A stretch of 64,000 bases of DNA from Alphaproteobacteria bacterium. GTDB taxonomy: Bacteria; Pseudomonadota; Alphaproteobacteria; Micropepsales; Micropepsaceae. Numbering within the stretch: the stretch's first letter is position 1; every line of letters starts with the position of its first letter. The notes below the pieces were generated by a model, which saw only the letters and a program-made list of their open reading frames with translations, ran no database searches and was not told the origin of the DNA. The stretch covers positions 248,001-312,000 of the forward strand of contig JAGWMG010000003.1 in the NCBI GenBank assembly GCA_028871795.1. The letters run 5' to 3'. Both the position numbers and the translations under genes were made by a program. Below are positions 8,429-15,997 of this stretch, piece by piece.

Positions 8429-9604
8429 ATGGCGAAAAAAGCAAAAAAGCTCGCAGGCATTGATCGGCGCGGCGAAGACACGTGGCGCATTCGGTACGTC
8501 AAGGATGGAAAGCGTCGCACAGAGACGATCATGGGCACGCAAGAGGATGCTGTCGCGCGCCGTGACGTGATCCGGGTGGAAATCGCTCAGAACACATGGA
8601 CGGCGCCGACGAGCATGACGCTAAGCGAATGGGCGGTAACTTGGACCGAGCAATACCTAAGACGCGCAGTTTCGACGCGCTCCTATGACCGACAGAAATC
8701 GATCATCAATCGCCATATCGTGCCGGCGCTCGGCAAGGTTCCACTTCAGAAGCTCTCAGCGGTTCGCATCAATGAGCTATACCGCCAACTTGAAACGGGT
8801 GGCCTGCATCCTGCGACGATTCACTATGTGCACGTCGTGCTAGGGTCGTGTCTCAAGGCGGCCTTCAAGGTCGCAGCCATCGCACGCAACCCGGTGACGA
8901 ATGCATCACCTCCAAAGGCAAGCGCACAAAGCGGTGGTCACGCGCTGACACAGCCCGAGCTTGACAAGCTCCTGACCGATTTTTGCCGTGATCCGCTGTT
9001 CACAATCGTCGCTCTTGCTGCCGGCACGGGCGCGCGCGTCAATGAACTTCTAGCGCTCGAATGGTCGGCCGTCGATTGGGACACAAAGGCGCTTCGCATT
9101 GATGCGGCGCTCAAGCCCACGAGTGCCGGACTTGAGCGCGGCACCCCGAAAACCGAGCGCAGCCGTCGTACGATCCGGTTGGACGACGGGCTTGCTGCTT
9201 TGCTGAAAGCGGAGCGCGAACGGCAAGAAGCCGTGCAGCGGATGCTCCGGGGCATGGGTGGCAGTGTGGCGACGCTTCGCAGTCTGCTTCCTGAGCACGC
9301 CTTGATCTTCCCAGCCTCGCCGATAGACCCGACCAAGCCGCGCCGCCACGGTCCAATAAGCAAAGCGTTCGCTGCGCGGGCGGCAAAGCTCGGCTTTGGC
9401 GGCCTGCGCTTCCACGACCTACGGCATACGCACGCCACGCTGCTCCTACAAGCGGGCGTCCCTGTGGCGGCCGTCAGCGCGCGCCTGGGCCACGCCAACG
9501 CCGCCGTGACACTAGGCATCTATAGCCACTCCACGACAGACGCGGAGGCCGCAGCAGCGCAGGTAGCGGGTTCGCTCTTGTCGAACGTGCTCAAGGGCAT
9601 GTAG
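8429..9604 (+). CDS. Tyrosine recombinase (integrase) of the satellite-like element
   Basis: A 391-residue site-specific recombinase. It has an AP2-like arm-binding N-terminus (WRIRYVKDGKRR), a SAM-like core-binding domain (about 60-160), and a catalytic domain with Arg203 (GTGARVNELLAL), His329 and Arg332 (FHDLRHTHA), His355 (LGHANAAV) and nucleophile Tyr365 (GIYSHST). All expected catalytic residues are present. ATG 8429 follows AAGGAG with good spacing. It runs toward the tRNA-Ser gene 118 bases downstream, but I could not identify its att repeats. Confidence 0.85.
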   Translation: MAKKAKKLAGIDRRGEDTWRIRYVKDGKRRTETIMGTQEDAVARRDVIRVEIAQNTWTAPTSMTLSEWAVTWTEQYLRRAVSTRSYDRQKSIINRHIVPALGKVPLQKLSAVRINELYRQLETGGLHPATIHYVHVVLGSCLKAAFKVAAIARNPVTNASPPKASAQSGGHALTQPELDKLLTDFCRDPLFTIVALAAGTGARVNELLALEWSAVDWDTKALRIDAALKPTSAGLERGTPKTERSRRTIRLDDGLAALLKAERERQEAVQRMLRGMGGSVATLRSLLPEHALIFPASPIDPTKPRRHGPISKAFAARAAKLGFGGLRFHDLRHTHATLLLQAGVPVAAVSARLGHANAAVTLGIYSHSTTDAEAAAAQVAGSLLSNVLKGM

Positions 9605-9632
9605 AACCGCGCGCTCAAACCGGGGCCGGTGG

Positions 9633-9661
9633 CGATTTGGTCCAAGAATGGTCCATGGTCC
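9633..9661. repeat. Right-end TGGTCC cluster, possible integrase arm sites
   Basis: Three TGGTCC hexamers at 9638-9643, 9649-9654 and 9656-9661 between the integrase stop and the tRNA gene. The first lies in CGATTTGGTCC, whose reverse complement occurs at 3637-3647. A further TGGTCC at 7665-7670 covers the AlpA-like start codon. Confidence 0.35.
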
Positions 9662-9721
9662 AGGTTTGTTCGCTGAATGTGCTACCGCGTTCACATTGAA
9701 AACGGTAGGATTCTGCGGCGC

Positions 9722-9811
9722 GGACAGGTGGCTGAGCGGTTGAAAGCACCGCACTCGAAATGCGGCGTACGGGCAACTGTACCGGGGGTTCGAATCCCTC
9801 CCTGTCCGCCA
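9722..9811 (+). tRNA. tRNA-Ser (anticodon CGA)
   Basis: A 90 nt class II tRNA with encoded CCA. Acceptor strand GGACAGG at 9722-9728 pairs with CCTGTCC at 9801-9807, followed by discriminator G and CCA. The anticodon arm CCGCA-CTCGAAA-TGCGG gives anticodon CGA. A long variable arm precedes the T-arm GGGTTCGAATCCC. The gene is intact, and its 3' end serves as the integration site of the island to the right. Confidence 0.95.
9798..9811 (+). other. attL: 3' end of tRNA-Ser
   Basis: The 14 bp CTCCCTGTCCGCCA at the tRNA 3' end recurs exactly at 28717-28730, beside the second integrase gene. This is the usual signature of tRNA-targeted island integration. Confidence 0.75.
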
Positions 9812-9897
9812 GACGTTGTAATTAATTAAGCAATTTCAATATGTTATGTTCTAGAAGTTTTCTGTACCCACAAACTCACCCACAACCATCGTGCGCC

Positions 9898-10215
9898 TTA
9901 TGTTCGCTTGCGCCAATTGAGCGGCGCCGCGATGCCGATGATGCCGGCCAGATCCATGCGCCTGCCGCGCCGGATCATAACGTAGTAGCTGGCGCTGCCG
10001 AATTCGTCGCGCAGATAGCCCAACAGGCCATCATAGGGATTGCCAATATAAACAACCTCACCGTCGCGTCGGTTATTCCGGTACGGATAGACGTAGATTA
10101 GAAGTTTCGGATCGGGGTCGTCCATTAGACGCATGAACAGCTCCTCCACTCTGTTGCTGCCACCGAATATCGACGGAACGGAGCGGCGCCTTCTTCGGCC
10201 AGAGCGCTTTTTCAT
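9898..10215 (-). CDS. Island-encoded small basic protein, unknown function
   Basis: A 105-residue protein with a very basic start (MKKRSGRRRRRSVPS), then a folded-looking part (PKLLIYVYPYRNN, VVYIGNPYDGLLGYLRDEFGSASYYVMI). No family recognised. Its ATG at 10215 overlaps the stop of the His/Thr-rich frame upstream by four bases. It is the tRNA-proximal gene of the island and probably part of a small module with the AlpA-like gene. Confidence 0.5.
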   Translation of the reverse strand: MKKRSGRRRRRSVPSIFGGSNRVEELFMRLMDDPDPKLLIYVYPYRNNRRDGEVVYIGNPYDGLLGYLRDEFGSASYYVMIRRGRRMDLAGIIGIAAPLNWRKRT

Positions 10216-10445
10216 GGTGTGTTGCCCGGTGTGTGGCCGGTGTGTGGCCGGTGTGTGCCATGATGTGTGGCGCGTGTGTGGTCCGGTGTGTGGCGTGGTG
10301 TGTTCCGTCGCGCAGCAATGGCGCGTCCATCACGTCTGCCTTGCCGGAAGGCCGCCAGCAGTCCTCTCCATGTCCCCCTCTGCCACGGCTTTTCATGAGC
10401 TGCCGTCCCGGCCGATACCGAGCGATGTAAGCGGTGGCGCTTCAA
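10212..10445 (-). CDS. His/Thr/Pro-repeat frame across an 11 bp tandem repeat, doubtful gene
   Basis: A 77-residue frame whose C-terminus (HTPDHTRATHHGTHRPHTGHTP) is encoded by the tandem repeat at 10213-10310. It ends in an ATGA overlap with the next gene but overlaps the AlpA-like gene by 53 bases. A different frame starting at 10396 begins in an ATGA overlap with the AlpA-like stop and also reads through the repeat. One original gene may have run from 10396 to 10212 and been split by a copy-number change. Confidence 0.35.
   Translation of the reverse strand: MKRHRLHRSVSAGTAAHEKPWQRGTWRGLLAAFRQGRRDGRAIAARRNTPRHTPDHTRATHHGTHRPHTGHTPGNTP
10213..10310. repeat. 11 bp tandem repeat (CACACACCGGC on the minus strand)
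   Basis: Three near-perfect consecutive units of CACACACCGGC, followed by several degenerate units up to about 10310. The unit length is not a multiple of three, so each unit gained or lost shifts the frame. The whole tract stays open in more than one frame, giving His/Thr-rich peptides. Confidence 0.7.
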
Positions 10446-10662
10446 TGATCTTTACCTGCACGGGTCTCGATTTGACTGGCGACGCATCTTCCAGCGCGCG
10501 CCGCCAGGCTTCTGCGGCCTCGCGCGAAATCAGCGTTTTGCGGCCGGCCTTGAAAGGTCTCAGCCGCCCGGCCTTGATTTCGAGATAGGCAAAGCTGCGC
10601 GAGATGCTGTAGACGCGGCAAAAGGTGGCAATGTCGTAGGCCTGAGGCTCATACAGATTCAT
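10393..10662 (-). CDS. AlpA/excisionase-like HTH protein of the island
   Basis: An 89-residue protein. DIATFCRVYSISRSFAYLEIKAGRLRPFKAGRKTLISREAAEAWRRAL has the layout of the helix_turn_helix_17/excisionase family: recognition helix SISRSFAYLEI, wing KAGRKTLI, then a helix. The C-terminal 35 residues are unstructured. It is the best candidate for the island's excisionase or regulator and heads a small minus-strand module at the tRNA end. Confidence 0.65.
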   Translation of the reverse strand: MNLYEPQAYDIATFCRVYSISRSFAYLEIKAGRLRPFKAGRKTLISREAAEAWRRALEDASPVKSRPVQVKIIEAPPLTSLGIGRDGSS

Positions 10663-10765
10663 CTCGGTCGCTCCATGTGGTCAAACATGGAGAAACGCTA
10701 GAATGCCCGTTCAGCCTTGTCCAAAAGTGACCTTCATACCGATTCACAGTCGTCAAGAGTCACTC

Positions 10766-11478
10766 TCAGTCCCTGAAATGCTGCTGACGTTCCTTACGGC
10801 GCAGGTGCGTCATTGTCCCCGGCTTCACCGGTTTGCCCAATAGGACCGATACAATCGTTTCGGTTTCGATGTTCGGGGCCTTCCCTTTGAAATAGCCTTC
10901 CAGCAGAGCGAAGGTGCGGCGCAAGGCGAACGACTGAATATCTCGTGCAGGCTTGGTTTTCTGTGCGTTAGTCGATTGCCGCATGATCGCTCCGCTACCG
11001 ATCCTCCGTATCGGGCCTTCGTAAGGTTCTAAGGATGATGCCGCGTCATCGATTAGCTGCGCCAATGTCTGCATCCCCTCGCGATCTGCGGGCGGTGCGT
11101 TCCAATGAACTATGTTGATTTGGTAACACAATCCGCCCAGATCGCGATCCTCCGCGATCTCGTGCGCCAACGCGCGCAGCTTCTTGGCCAGCTTCCCTCG
11201 CCGATGTTCCGCGTGCTTGATCGGCTCGTTCTCTGCCTGCCATTCCAACTGGATGCCAGCAACAGTGCGCAGCAGCGTCTCGATTTCCACGTCGTGCATG
11301 CCGCGTCGTGTCAGCGTCGCGAGGACCTTGGCGATCTGCTTGTCCTTCCGCAGACGGCGGTAGTTCGATGCCACGGCCCGAGGAACCGAATTCTCGAACG
11401 TGGCATCCTTGTACTGTTCGAATGAGCCATTCGGATCACTGAGCACACCGAATCTCCAATCGTATCCGCTCGACCGTA
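10766..11478 (-). pseudogene. Unknown island gene truncated by the IS1111-type insertion
   Basis: The last ~230 codons read as a normal soluble protein (GYDWRFGVLSDPNGSFEQYKDATFENSV ... HLRRKERQQHFRD). The frame then runs into the IS without an internal start before the element end near 11480, so the N-terminal part was separated by the insertion. Upstream in-frame codons inside the IS are only the antisense of the transposase. The matching 5' part should lie beyond 12838; one frame there is open for 20 or more codons but I could not confirm it. Function unknown. Confidence 0.5.
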
Positions 11479-11483
11479 ATGGG

Positions 11484-11494
11484 GTGGACGCCCC
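11484..11494. repeat. Left subterminal inverted repeat of the IS1111-type element
   Basis: GTGGACGCCCC, a perfect 11 bp match to the reverse complement of 12824-12834. Confidence 0.75.
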
Positions 11495-11551
11495 CCGACG
11501 GCATCGATTGTGCCAAGGTGAGTTGTCGAACATCACCTGAGGGAGGCGTCC

Positions 11552-12583
11552 ATGAGAGAAGTTACCACAATTGGCTTGGATATCGCGAAGCACGTTTTCC
11601 ACGCCCATGGGGTAGATGCGACCGGGCATCAGGTTTTCAGCCGGAGAATCACGCGCGGCAAGCTGCTGGATTTCTTTGCCACGCAGCCGCGTTGTGTGGT
11701 GGCGCTTGAGGCTTGCGGCGGAGCCCATCACTGGGGGCGCGAGTTGATGCGCCTGGACCATGAGGTACGACTCATTCCGCCAGCCTATGTGAGACCTTTT
11801 GTGAAGCGGCACAAGAACGATGCCGCCGACGCGGAAGCCATCTGCGAAGCGGCCCAGCGCCCGAACATGCGTTTTGTCGCAGTGAAGAGCGAAGGGCAGC
11901 AGGCATCGGCACTGGTGTTCCGCACCCGCGACCTGCTGGTGCGGCAGCGCACGCAGCTGGTCAATGCGGTCCGTGGGCATCTTGCGGAATATGGCTGGGT
12001 TGCTCCCAAGGGCAGGTCCTACGTGGCACTGCTTGGCGATCTGCTGGAGGACGAGCTGGGTTCGTCGCTCCCCGAGGCCGCGCGCGCCATGTTCGAGGTG
12101 ATGCTCGGCATGATCGATGAACTCGATGAGCGGATCGCTACACTGGACAAGGAGATTGCTAGACGCACCCGCGAGGACGAAGTCGCCCGCCGTCTGATGA
12201 CCATTCCTGGCATTGGACCGGTTGCGGCCACCGCGATCGCTGCGCTGGCGCCGCCAATGGAGACCTTCCGGCGAGGCAGAGACTTTGTCGCCTGGCTTGG
12301 TCTCACTCCACGGCAAAACTCGACAGGCGGGAAGCAAAAGCTCGGGGCCATCTCGAAGATGGGTGAACGAACACTGAGGCGCCTGCTGATCATTGGCAGC
12401 AGCGCGGTCGTTCTGCAGGCCAGCAGGCACGGTGCTCCCAAAGGTTCATGGTTGGAGCGGATGCTGGAACGTAAGCCGCGCATGCTGGTGACGGTGGCAC
12501 AGGCCAACAAGACGGCACGCATCGTCTGGGCGCTGCTGATGAAGGGCGAGGATTACAAGGCTCCGGTGGCAGCGGTGGCGTAA
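11552..12583 (+). CDS. IS110-family (IS1111 group) transposase
   Basis: A 343-residue recombinase that appears intact. The N-terminal RuvC-like DEDD domain shows Asp10 (GLDIAK), Glu53 (VALEACGG) and Asp90/Asp93 (KNDAADAE). The C-terminal Transposase_20 domain shows the helix-hairpin-helix IPGIGPVAATAIAAL and the conserved LGLTPRQNSTGGK with the candidate nucleophile Ser. Transposition in this family is guided by an element-encoded structured RNA. The start ATG follows GAGGGAGG at 11540-11547. Confidence 0.9.
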   Translation: MREVTTIGLDIAKHVFHAHGVDATGHQVFSRRITRGKLLDFFATQPRCVVALEACGGAHHWGRELMRLDHEVRLIPPAYVRPFVKRHKNDAADAEAICEAAQRPNMRFVAVKSEGQQASALVFRTRDLLVRQRTQLVNAVRGHLAEYGWVAPKGRSYVALLGDLLEDELGSSLPEAARAMFEVMLGMIDELDERIATLDKEIARRTREDEVARRLMTIPGIGPVAATAIAALAPPMETFRRGRDFVAWLGLTPRQNSTGGKQKLGAISKMGERTLRRLLIIGSSAVVLQASRHGAPKGSWLERMLERKPRMLVTVAQANKTARIVWALLMKGEDYKAPVAAVA

Positions 12584-12823
12584 GCCGACCGCTCCGCCAG
12601 AGGTCGTCGGAAGACGTAGGAGGTCGAAGGAGGGTATGGCGCAACAGTCGGCGAGACGGGATCGGGAAAACCAGGGTGAATCAGTGTGCCGTGAGCACGC
12701 TATCGTGATGTGGACCCGGTCCGCGAACTCCCATTCGGGCCCGCAGCACCATCGCTGCATCCAAAGGCCGGACAGATGGCAGCATCCGACTACGTGCAAA
12801 CCCTTTTACCGCTTGCGTCTAAA
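12584..12823 (+). ncRNA. Candidate guide (bridge/seek) RNA region of the IS1111-type element
   Basis: 240 non-coding bases between the transposase stop and the right subterminal repeat. IS1111-group elements encode their target-specifying RNA in this position. I see GC-rich segments able to pair but did not derive a fold, so this is placement by family knowledge only. Confidence 0.4.
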
Positions 12824-12834
12824 GGGGCGTCCAC
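12824..12834. repeat. Right subterminal inverted repeat of the IS1111-type element
   Basis: GGGGCGTCCAC, the perfect reverse complement of 11484-11494. Confidence 0.75.
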
Positions 12835-12838
12835 AGAT

Positions 12839-13156
12839 GATTCACACGACGCGGCTAGCCGATATTCCCCGGATGGCACAGAGCCACCGTATTTGCCCGA
12901 ATGACGAGTTTTGGCGCGATTCTACCCTCCAGCGACTTGTGCGAACGTCCCCACAATTGGAGGGTGGAGCGGACACTCCAAAGGGGGTTGCGAACGCGCC
13001 CAATCGAGACCGAGGTAGAGAACGGCCTACAGCCTTCCTGCCTGCCGGTGGCCGTTGCTACGATCTCTCAGTCGTCGGCCACAATTTTTGCCTCATCCTC
13101 AAATGGCTGAGGCGCTTTTTTGCGCATGATCCTGTAGACGTTTGCTCCGGCTCTCT
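12839..13156. other. 318 bp without a recognisable gene
   Basis: Lies between the IS right end and the MFS gene stop. It may hold the severed 5' part of the gene at 10766-11478. I recognise no motif, RNA or terminator here with confidence. Confidence 0.4.
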
Positions 13157-14392
13157 TCAGTTTGACGTTGTTTCTGCGACGGAAACTGGATAGCGGCCCA
13201 AACCGATCAACATACCTGCGGCACACAGGAACAGCAGTGCACATATCTGCATGATCTGCGAGTAGCTGCCCGCCCGATCATAAGCATAGCCGAGCAAACT
13301 CGGCCCGGAGGCAGCCCCAACGGCGAAGACGCCGAACAATGCGCCATAGATGACACCATAACTTCGGAACCCGAAATAGCGCCCCACCAGATACGACACC
13401 AAGCTAAGCTCCACGCCAGTGGCGAGACCCAAGAGGATGATTGCGAGCATCGCCTCGTGATTGCTCACCACATGTTGTGACAATATCCAGGCGCCCAGTG
13501 ATGCACCGGAAAGCAGAATAGCACCGACGAGCGGTGCCCAGATCCGGTCAATCAGCCAGCCTCCGATCAGCCGACCTGTGACGATCGCGATTCCGATCAG
13601 CGAGCTCAGGGCTACAATCTCTCCCGGAGAGATGTGTACCGAACGAAGGATATTTTCCATATTCGGGAAGGGCGCAGCGCTCGCAAATGACATTGGAACA
13701 AGAGCGACGATCAAAATCCAGAATGTACGCGTGCGCAGCGCCTCTCTAAGCGTGAGATCGCCGATGGATGAGTGCTGAACTTTCTTGTTCCTAATGACGC
13801 CGATGCCTTGCGCCACGGGGAAGCCCCAGAGCACAGCGGGCGTACCGACCATTAGTGGCAGCAAGCCGATACCCACAATTGCAACGCGCCATCCGCCAAT
13901 ATTCAAGAGCCAATTCGCAAGCGGTTTTACGCTCAAAACAAACAGACCAACACCAGCTAAAGTAATCCCGAGCGCAAGGCCGCGTTGTTTAACGAATGCA
14001 CTGCTAATGGCTTCGGTGAAGGAAATGGGGGTCGCGCCAAGGCCAAACACCGCCATTGCGAGCCAGCTTGCATAGTATTGGACTATTGAACCGCTGGATA
14101 GCGCTAACGTCATGTAACTGATCCCGAGTGCCGACAGTGAAATGGCAGCGACCTTACGTGCGCCGTAACGATCAACGAAATGACCCGCCAGTGGCCCACC
14201 TAACAGAAGCGTGAAGGTCATGAGCGAAAGGCCACCGAAGATGCTTGCAAACGACCAGCCAAACTCCTTTGCTAAGATGGGGGCAAAAATACCAATCGAG
14301 TAGAACAGCAATGGTGGAAGCCCAAGCCCAGTGCCCAACATGGCCGACAGGAGGAGTCGCCAGCCAGAACGGATTTCGGAAAAGTTGTCCAA
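13157..14392 (-). CDS. MFS transporter, monocarboxylate/oxalate-formate antiporter type
   Basis: A 411-residue inner-membrane carrier with about 12 hydrophobic segments. The loop GHFVDRYGARKV after the second segment is the MFS motif A, and GGWLIDRIWAP repeats it in the C-terminal half. Layout and length match the OxlT/monocarboxylate porter group, which carries small organic acids. It is the last gene of the catabolic operon, so it probably imports the substrate acid or exports a product. The specificity is inferred from context. Confidence 0.8.
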   Translation of the reverse strand: MDNFSEIRSGWRLLLSAMLGTGLGLPPLLFYSIGIFAPILAKEFGWSFASIFGGLSLMTFTLLLGGPLAGHFVDRYGARKVAAISLSALGISYMTLALSSGSIVQYYASWLAMAVFGLGATPISFTEAISSAFVKQRGLALGITLAGVGLFVLSVKPLANWLLNIGGWRVAIVGIGLLPLMVGTPAVLWGFPVAQGIGVIRNKKVQHSSIGDLTLREALRTRTFWILIVALVPMSFASAAPFPNMENILRSVHISPGEIVALSSLIGIAIVTGRLIGGWLIDRIWAPLVGAILLSGASLGAWILSQHVVSNHEAMLAIILLGLATGVELSLVSYLVGRYFGFRSYGVIYGALFGVFAVGAASGPSLLGYAYDRAGSYSQIMQICALLFLCAAGMLIGLGRYPVSVAETTSN

Positions 14393-14457
14393 TTGTGTCT
14401 TGACGTCGTGAATTGTGCGTCCTCCCTATCCGATATCGACGACTTCAAATCTAACTA

Positions 14458-15366
14458 CTATGCCTTGCTGCCGTGCCTCAACCCGAACTTCTGATCAATT
14501 TCCATCCACTCGTTAAGACCCATGATGTTTGTAAGCTCCTGAAAATCAGGCAACGATCCTTCATCTGTGAATTTGCCTTGTCGAAGGGCGGCGAGTGTGT
14601 GTGTGAGTGCGCCGATTGTTCTGAGCATCAAGGTAATTGGATAGAAAATTATGGAGAAGCCAAGTTCGCGATATTCGTCAGGCGATAGTACAGGCGTCTT
14701 CCCCCCTTCCGCGGCATTGACGACCAGCGGGACGTCAAAGCTCTTGCCAATGATCCGCAATTCGTCGAGCGACCTGGGTGCTTCGATGAAAAGTGCATCT
14801 ACGCCCTGTGCTACATAGCGTCTGCCGCGCTCGAGCGCAGACTCCAGCCCTTCTACGCTTCGAGCATCGGTTCGGGCAATGATTGCAAAATTGATGCTCG
14901 ACCGCGCATTGAGCGCGGCTGCGAGTTTAGCCTCGGCCTCCTCTGTCGGCACGATTTGCCGCTCGACGGACATATGCCCGCATTTCTTTGGACTCACCTG
15001 ATCCTCAAGAACAATTGCGCTGATGCCCATAGTCTCATAGGTCCTTACAGTTCGAACGACATTCTTGACGTCGCCATAGCCATCGTCTGCATCGACTACC
15101 AATGGCAAGGACGTAGCGGTGGCGATGTCGCGTACAGCGCTGCTTATTTCACCGAAGCTGGCAAGCCCCAAATCAGGCAGTCCCAGTCTGCAACCGATAA
15201 GGCCGAAACCGCCGATCGATGCGGCGGTGAAGCCTGCGCGTTCGATCAGACGAGCGGATAGCGCATCAGGGGCAGCCGGCAGCAACAGGGGCGTCTCAGT
15301 GGCTAGAAGTTCAGAAAGGTTTTTTGTGGTTCTGGACATAGTTTTTTCCTTTGTGATTTTGGCCAT
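14458..15366 (-). CDS. PEP mutase/isocitrate lyase superfamily C-C lyase (2,3-dimethylmalate lyase-like)
   Basis: A 302-residue TIM-barrel enzyme. Mg-binding motif VVDADDGYGD at 90-99, catalytic loop EDQVSPKKCGH at 121-131 with the lyase Cys129, and IIARTDA downstream are typical of the lyases, not the phosphonate mutases. Members cleave 2-substituted malates (2-methylisocitrate, 2,3-dimethylmalate, petal-death-protein substrates) into a 2-oxoacid and a carboxylate. Beside LeuC/LeuD-like genes, a dimethylmalate-type lyase is the best guess. ATG 15366 has AGGGA upstream; ATG 15339 with AAAGGA is an alternative start. Confidence 0.75.
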   Translation of the reverse strand: MAKITKEKTMSRTTKNLSELLATETPLLLPAAPDALSARLIERAGFTAASIGGFGLIGCRLGLPDLGLASFGEISSAVRDIATATSLPLVVDADDGYGDVKNVVRTVRTYETMGISAIVLEDQVSPKKCGHMSVERQIVPTEEAEAKLAAALNARSSINFAIIARTDARSVEGLESALERGRRYVAQGVDALFIEAPRSLDELRIIGKSFDVPLVVNAAEGGKTPVLSPDEYRELGFSIIFYPITLMLRTIGALTHTLAALRQGKFTDEGSLPDFQELTNIMGLNEWMEIDQKFGLRHGSKA

Positions 15367-15385
15367 GGTGCTTCCCTACCGGATA

Positions 15386-15997
15386 TCAGACGGCGTAGAC
15401 CCATGGACGCTTCGCCGCGTCACGTTTCTGGAAAGCGGCAATCAATGGTTCCCGTTTGCGGGTCGCATCGATGGCATCCAGTCCCTCGAGCAGCCTCTCG
15501 CGCTGAATTGCCGGGATGTGAATGGGATGGCGATTGCCGTTGGGCGAAATGATGACCCTGTTCTCAAGATCAGCCGTCATATCGGCATGGTCGGGCGTAA
15601 TCTCCGCGGCAATGGTGGTCACCACCGCCTCGTCTAGCATGATCGGTACCATGCCGTTCATGTAGCAGTTGCTGGCAAAGATCGCGCCAAAGCTTGGCGC
15701 AATCACGGCGCGGATGCCAAAATCACGTAAGGCCCAGGCCGACCACTCGCGAGAACTGCCGCAACCGAAATTCGCTCCAGTCAACAGGAAGCGGGCATCC
15801 CGGAATGGCGTCTGGTTGAGGACAAAGTCAGGATTTTCAGATCCGTCTGCCAAATAGCGCCAGTTGTAGAACAGGCCCGAGCCGAAGCCGGTTTTCTGCA
15901 CCTTCATGATTTGATGGCCCGGCGTAATCTGATCGGTATCGATATTGTTCAGCATCAGGGGTGCCCCAATACCGGTGACTTTGACGAAGGGTTTCAT
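15386..15997 (-). CDS. Aconitase-family hydratase, small (LeuD-like) subunit
   Basis: A 203-residue swivel-domain subunit. NNIDTDQITPG near residues 17-27 and NFGCGSSREWSAWAL near 80-94 are the LeuD/IPMI signatures. The His of the common SSREH motif is Trp here, an unusual change next to the substrate pocket. Its ATG overlaps the large-subunit stop (ATGA), as expected for a heterodimer. A longer upstream frame is not used because family N-termini begin here. It forms a hydratase with the next gene; an alkylmaleate substrate is more likely than isopropylmalate in this setting. Confidence 0.8.
   Translation of the reverse strand: MKPFVKVTGIGAPLMLNNIDTDQITPGHQIMKVQKTGFGSGLFYNWRYLADGSENPDFVLNQTPFRDARFLLTGANFGCGSSREWSAWALRDFGIRAVIAPSFGAIFASNCYMNGMVPIMLDEAVVTTIAAEITPDHADMTADLENRVIISPNGNRHPIHIPAIQRERLLEGLDAIDATRKREPLIAAFQKRDAAKRPWVYAV

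Larger units (their letters stand above)
3530..9720. mobile_element. Putative minimal phage satellite (PICI-like), about 6 kb; ends approximate
   Basis: Gene content runs from one end to the other as TerS, candidate origin, primase-helicase, two small genes, AlpA-like regulator (all minus strand), then a divergent ribbon-helix-helix-like protein and tyrosine integrase (plus strand). Integrase, AlpA, primase and terS without capsid, portal or tail genes are the hallmark of phage-inducible chromosomal islands and similar satellites. Both ends carry clusters of the hexamer TGGTCC in opposite orientation, including an 11 bp inverted repeat at 3637-3647 and 9633-9643. I found no convincing direct repeat, so the boundaries are estimates. 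A tRNA-Ser gene sits directly to the right. Confidence 0.6.
11480..12838 (+). mobile_element. IS1111-type insertion sequence (IS110 family)
   Basis: About 1.36 kb, containing one DEDD transposase. Subterminal inverted repeats GTGGACGCCCC (11484-11494) and GGGGCGTCCAC (12824-12834) are perfect over 11 bp, the diagnostic trait of the IS1111 branch. A long non-coding stretch follows the transposase, where this branch encodes its guide RNA. Exact ends are uncertain by a few bases because such elements lack terminal repeats and target duplications. Confidence 0.75.

Noticed and set aside
10213-10310. CRISPR-like array
   Set aside because: Units are 11 bp and contiguous with no spacers; it is a simple tandem repeat.
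10766-12430. A single 554-codon minus-strand gene
   Set aside because: Its first ~310 codons are antisense to the IS transposase; only the part left of 11478 reads as protein.
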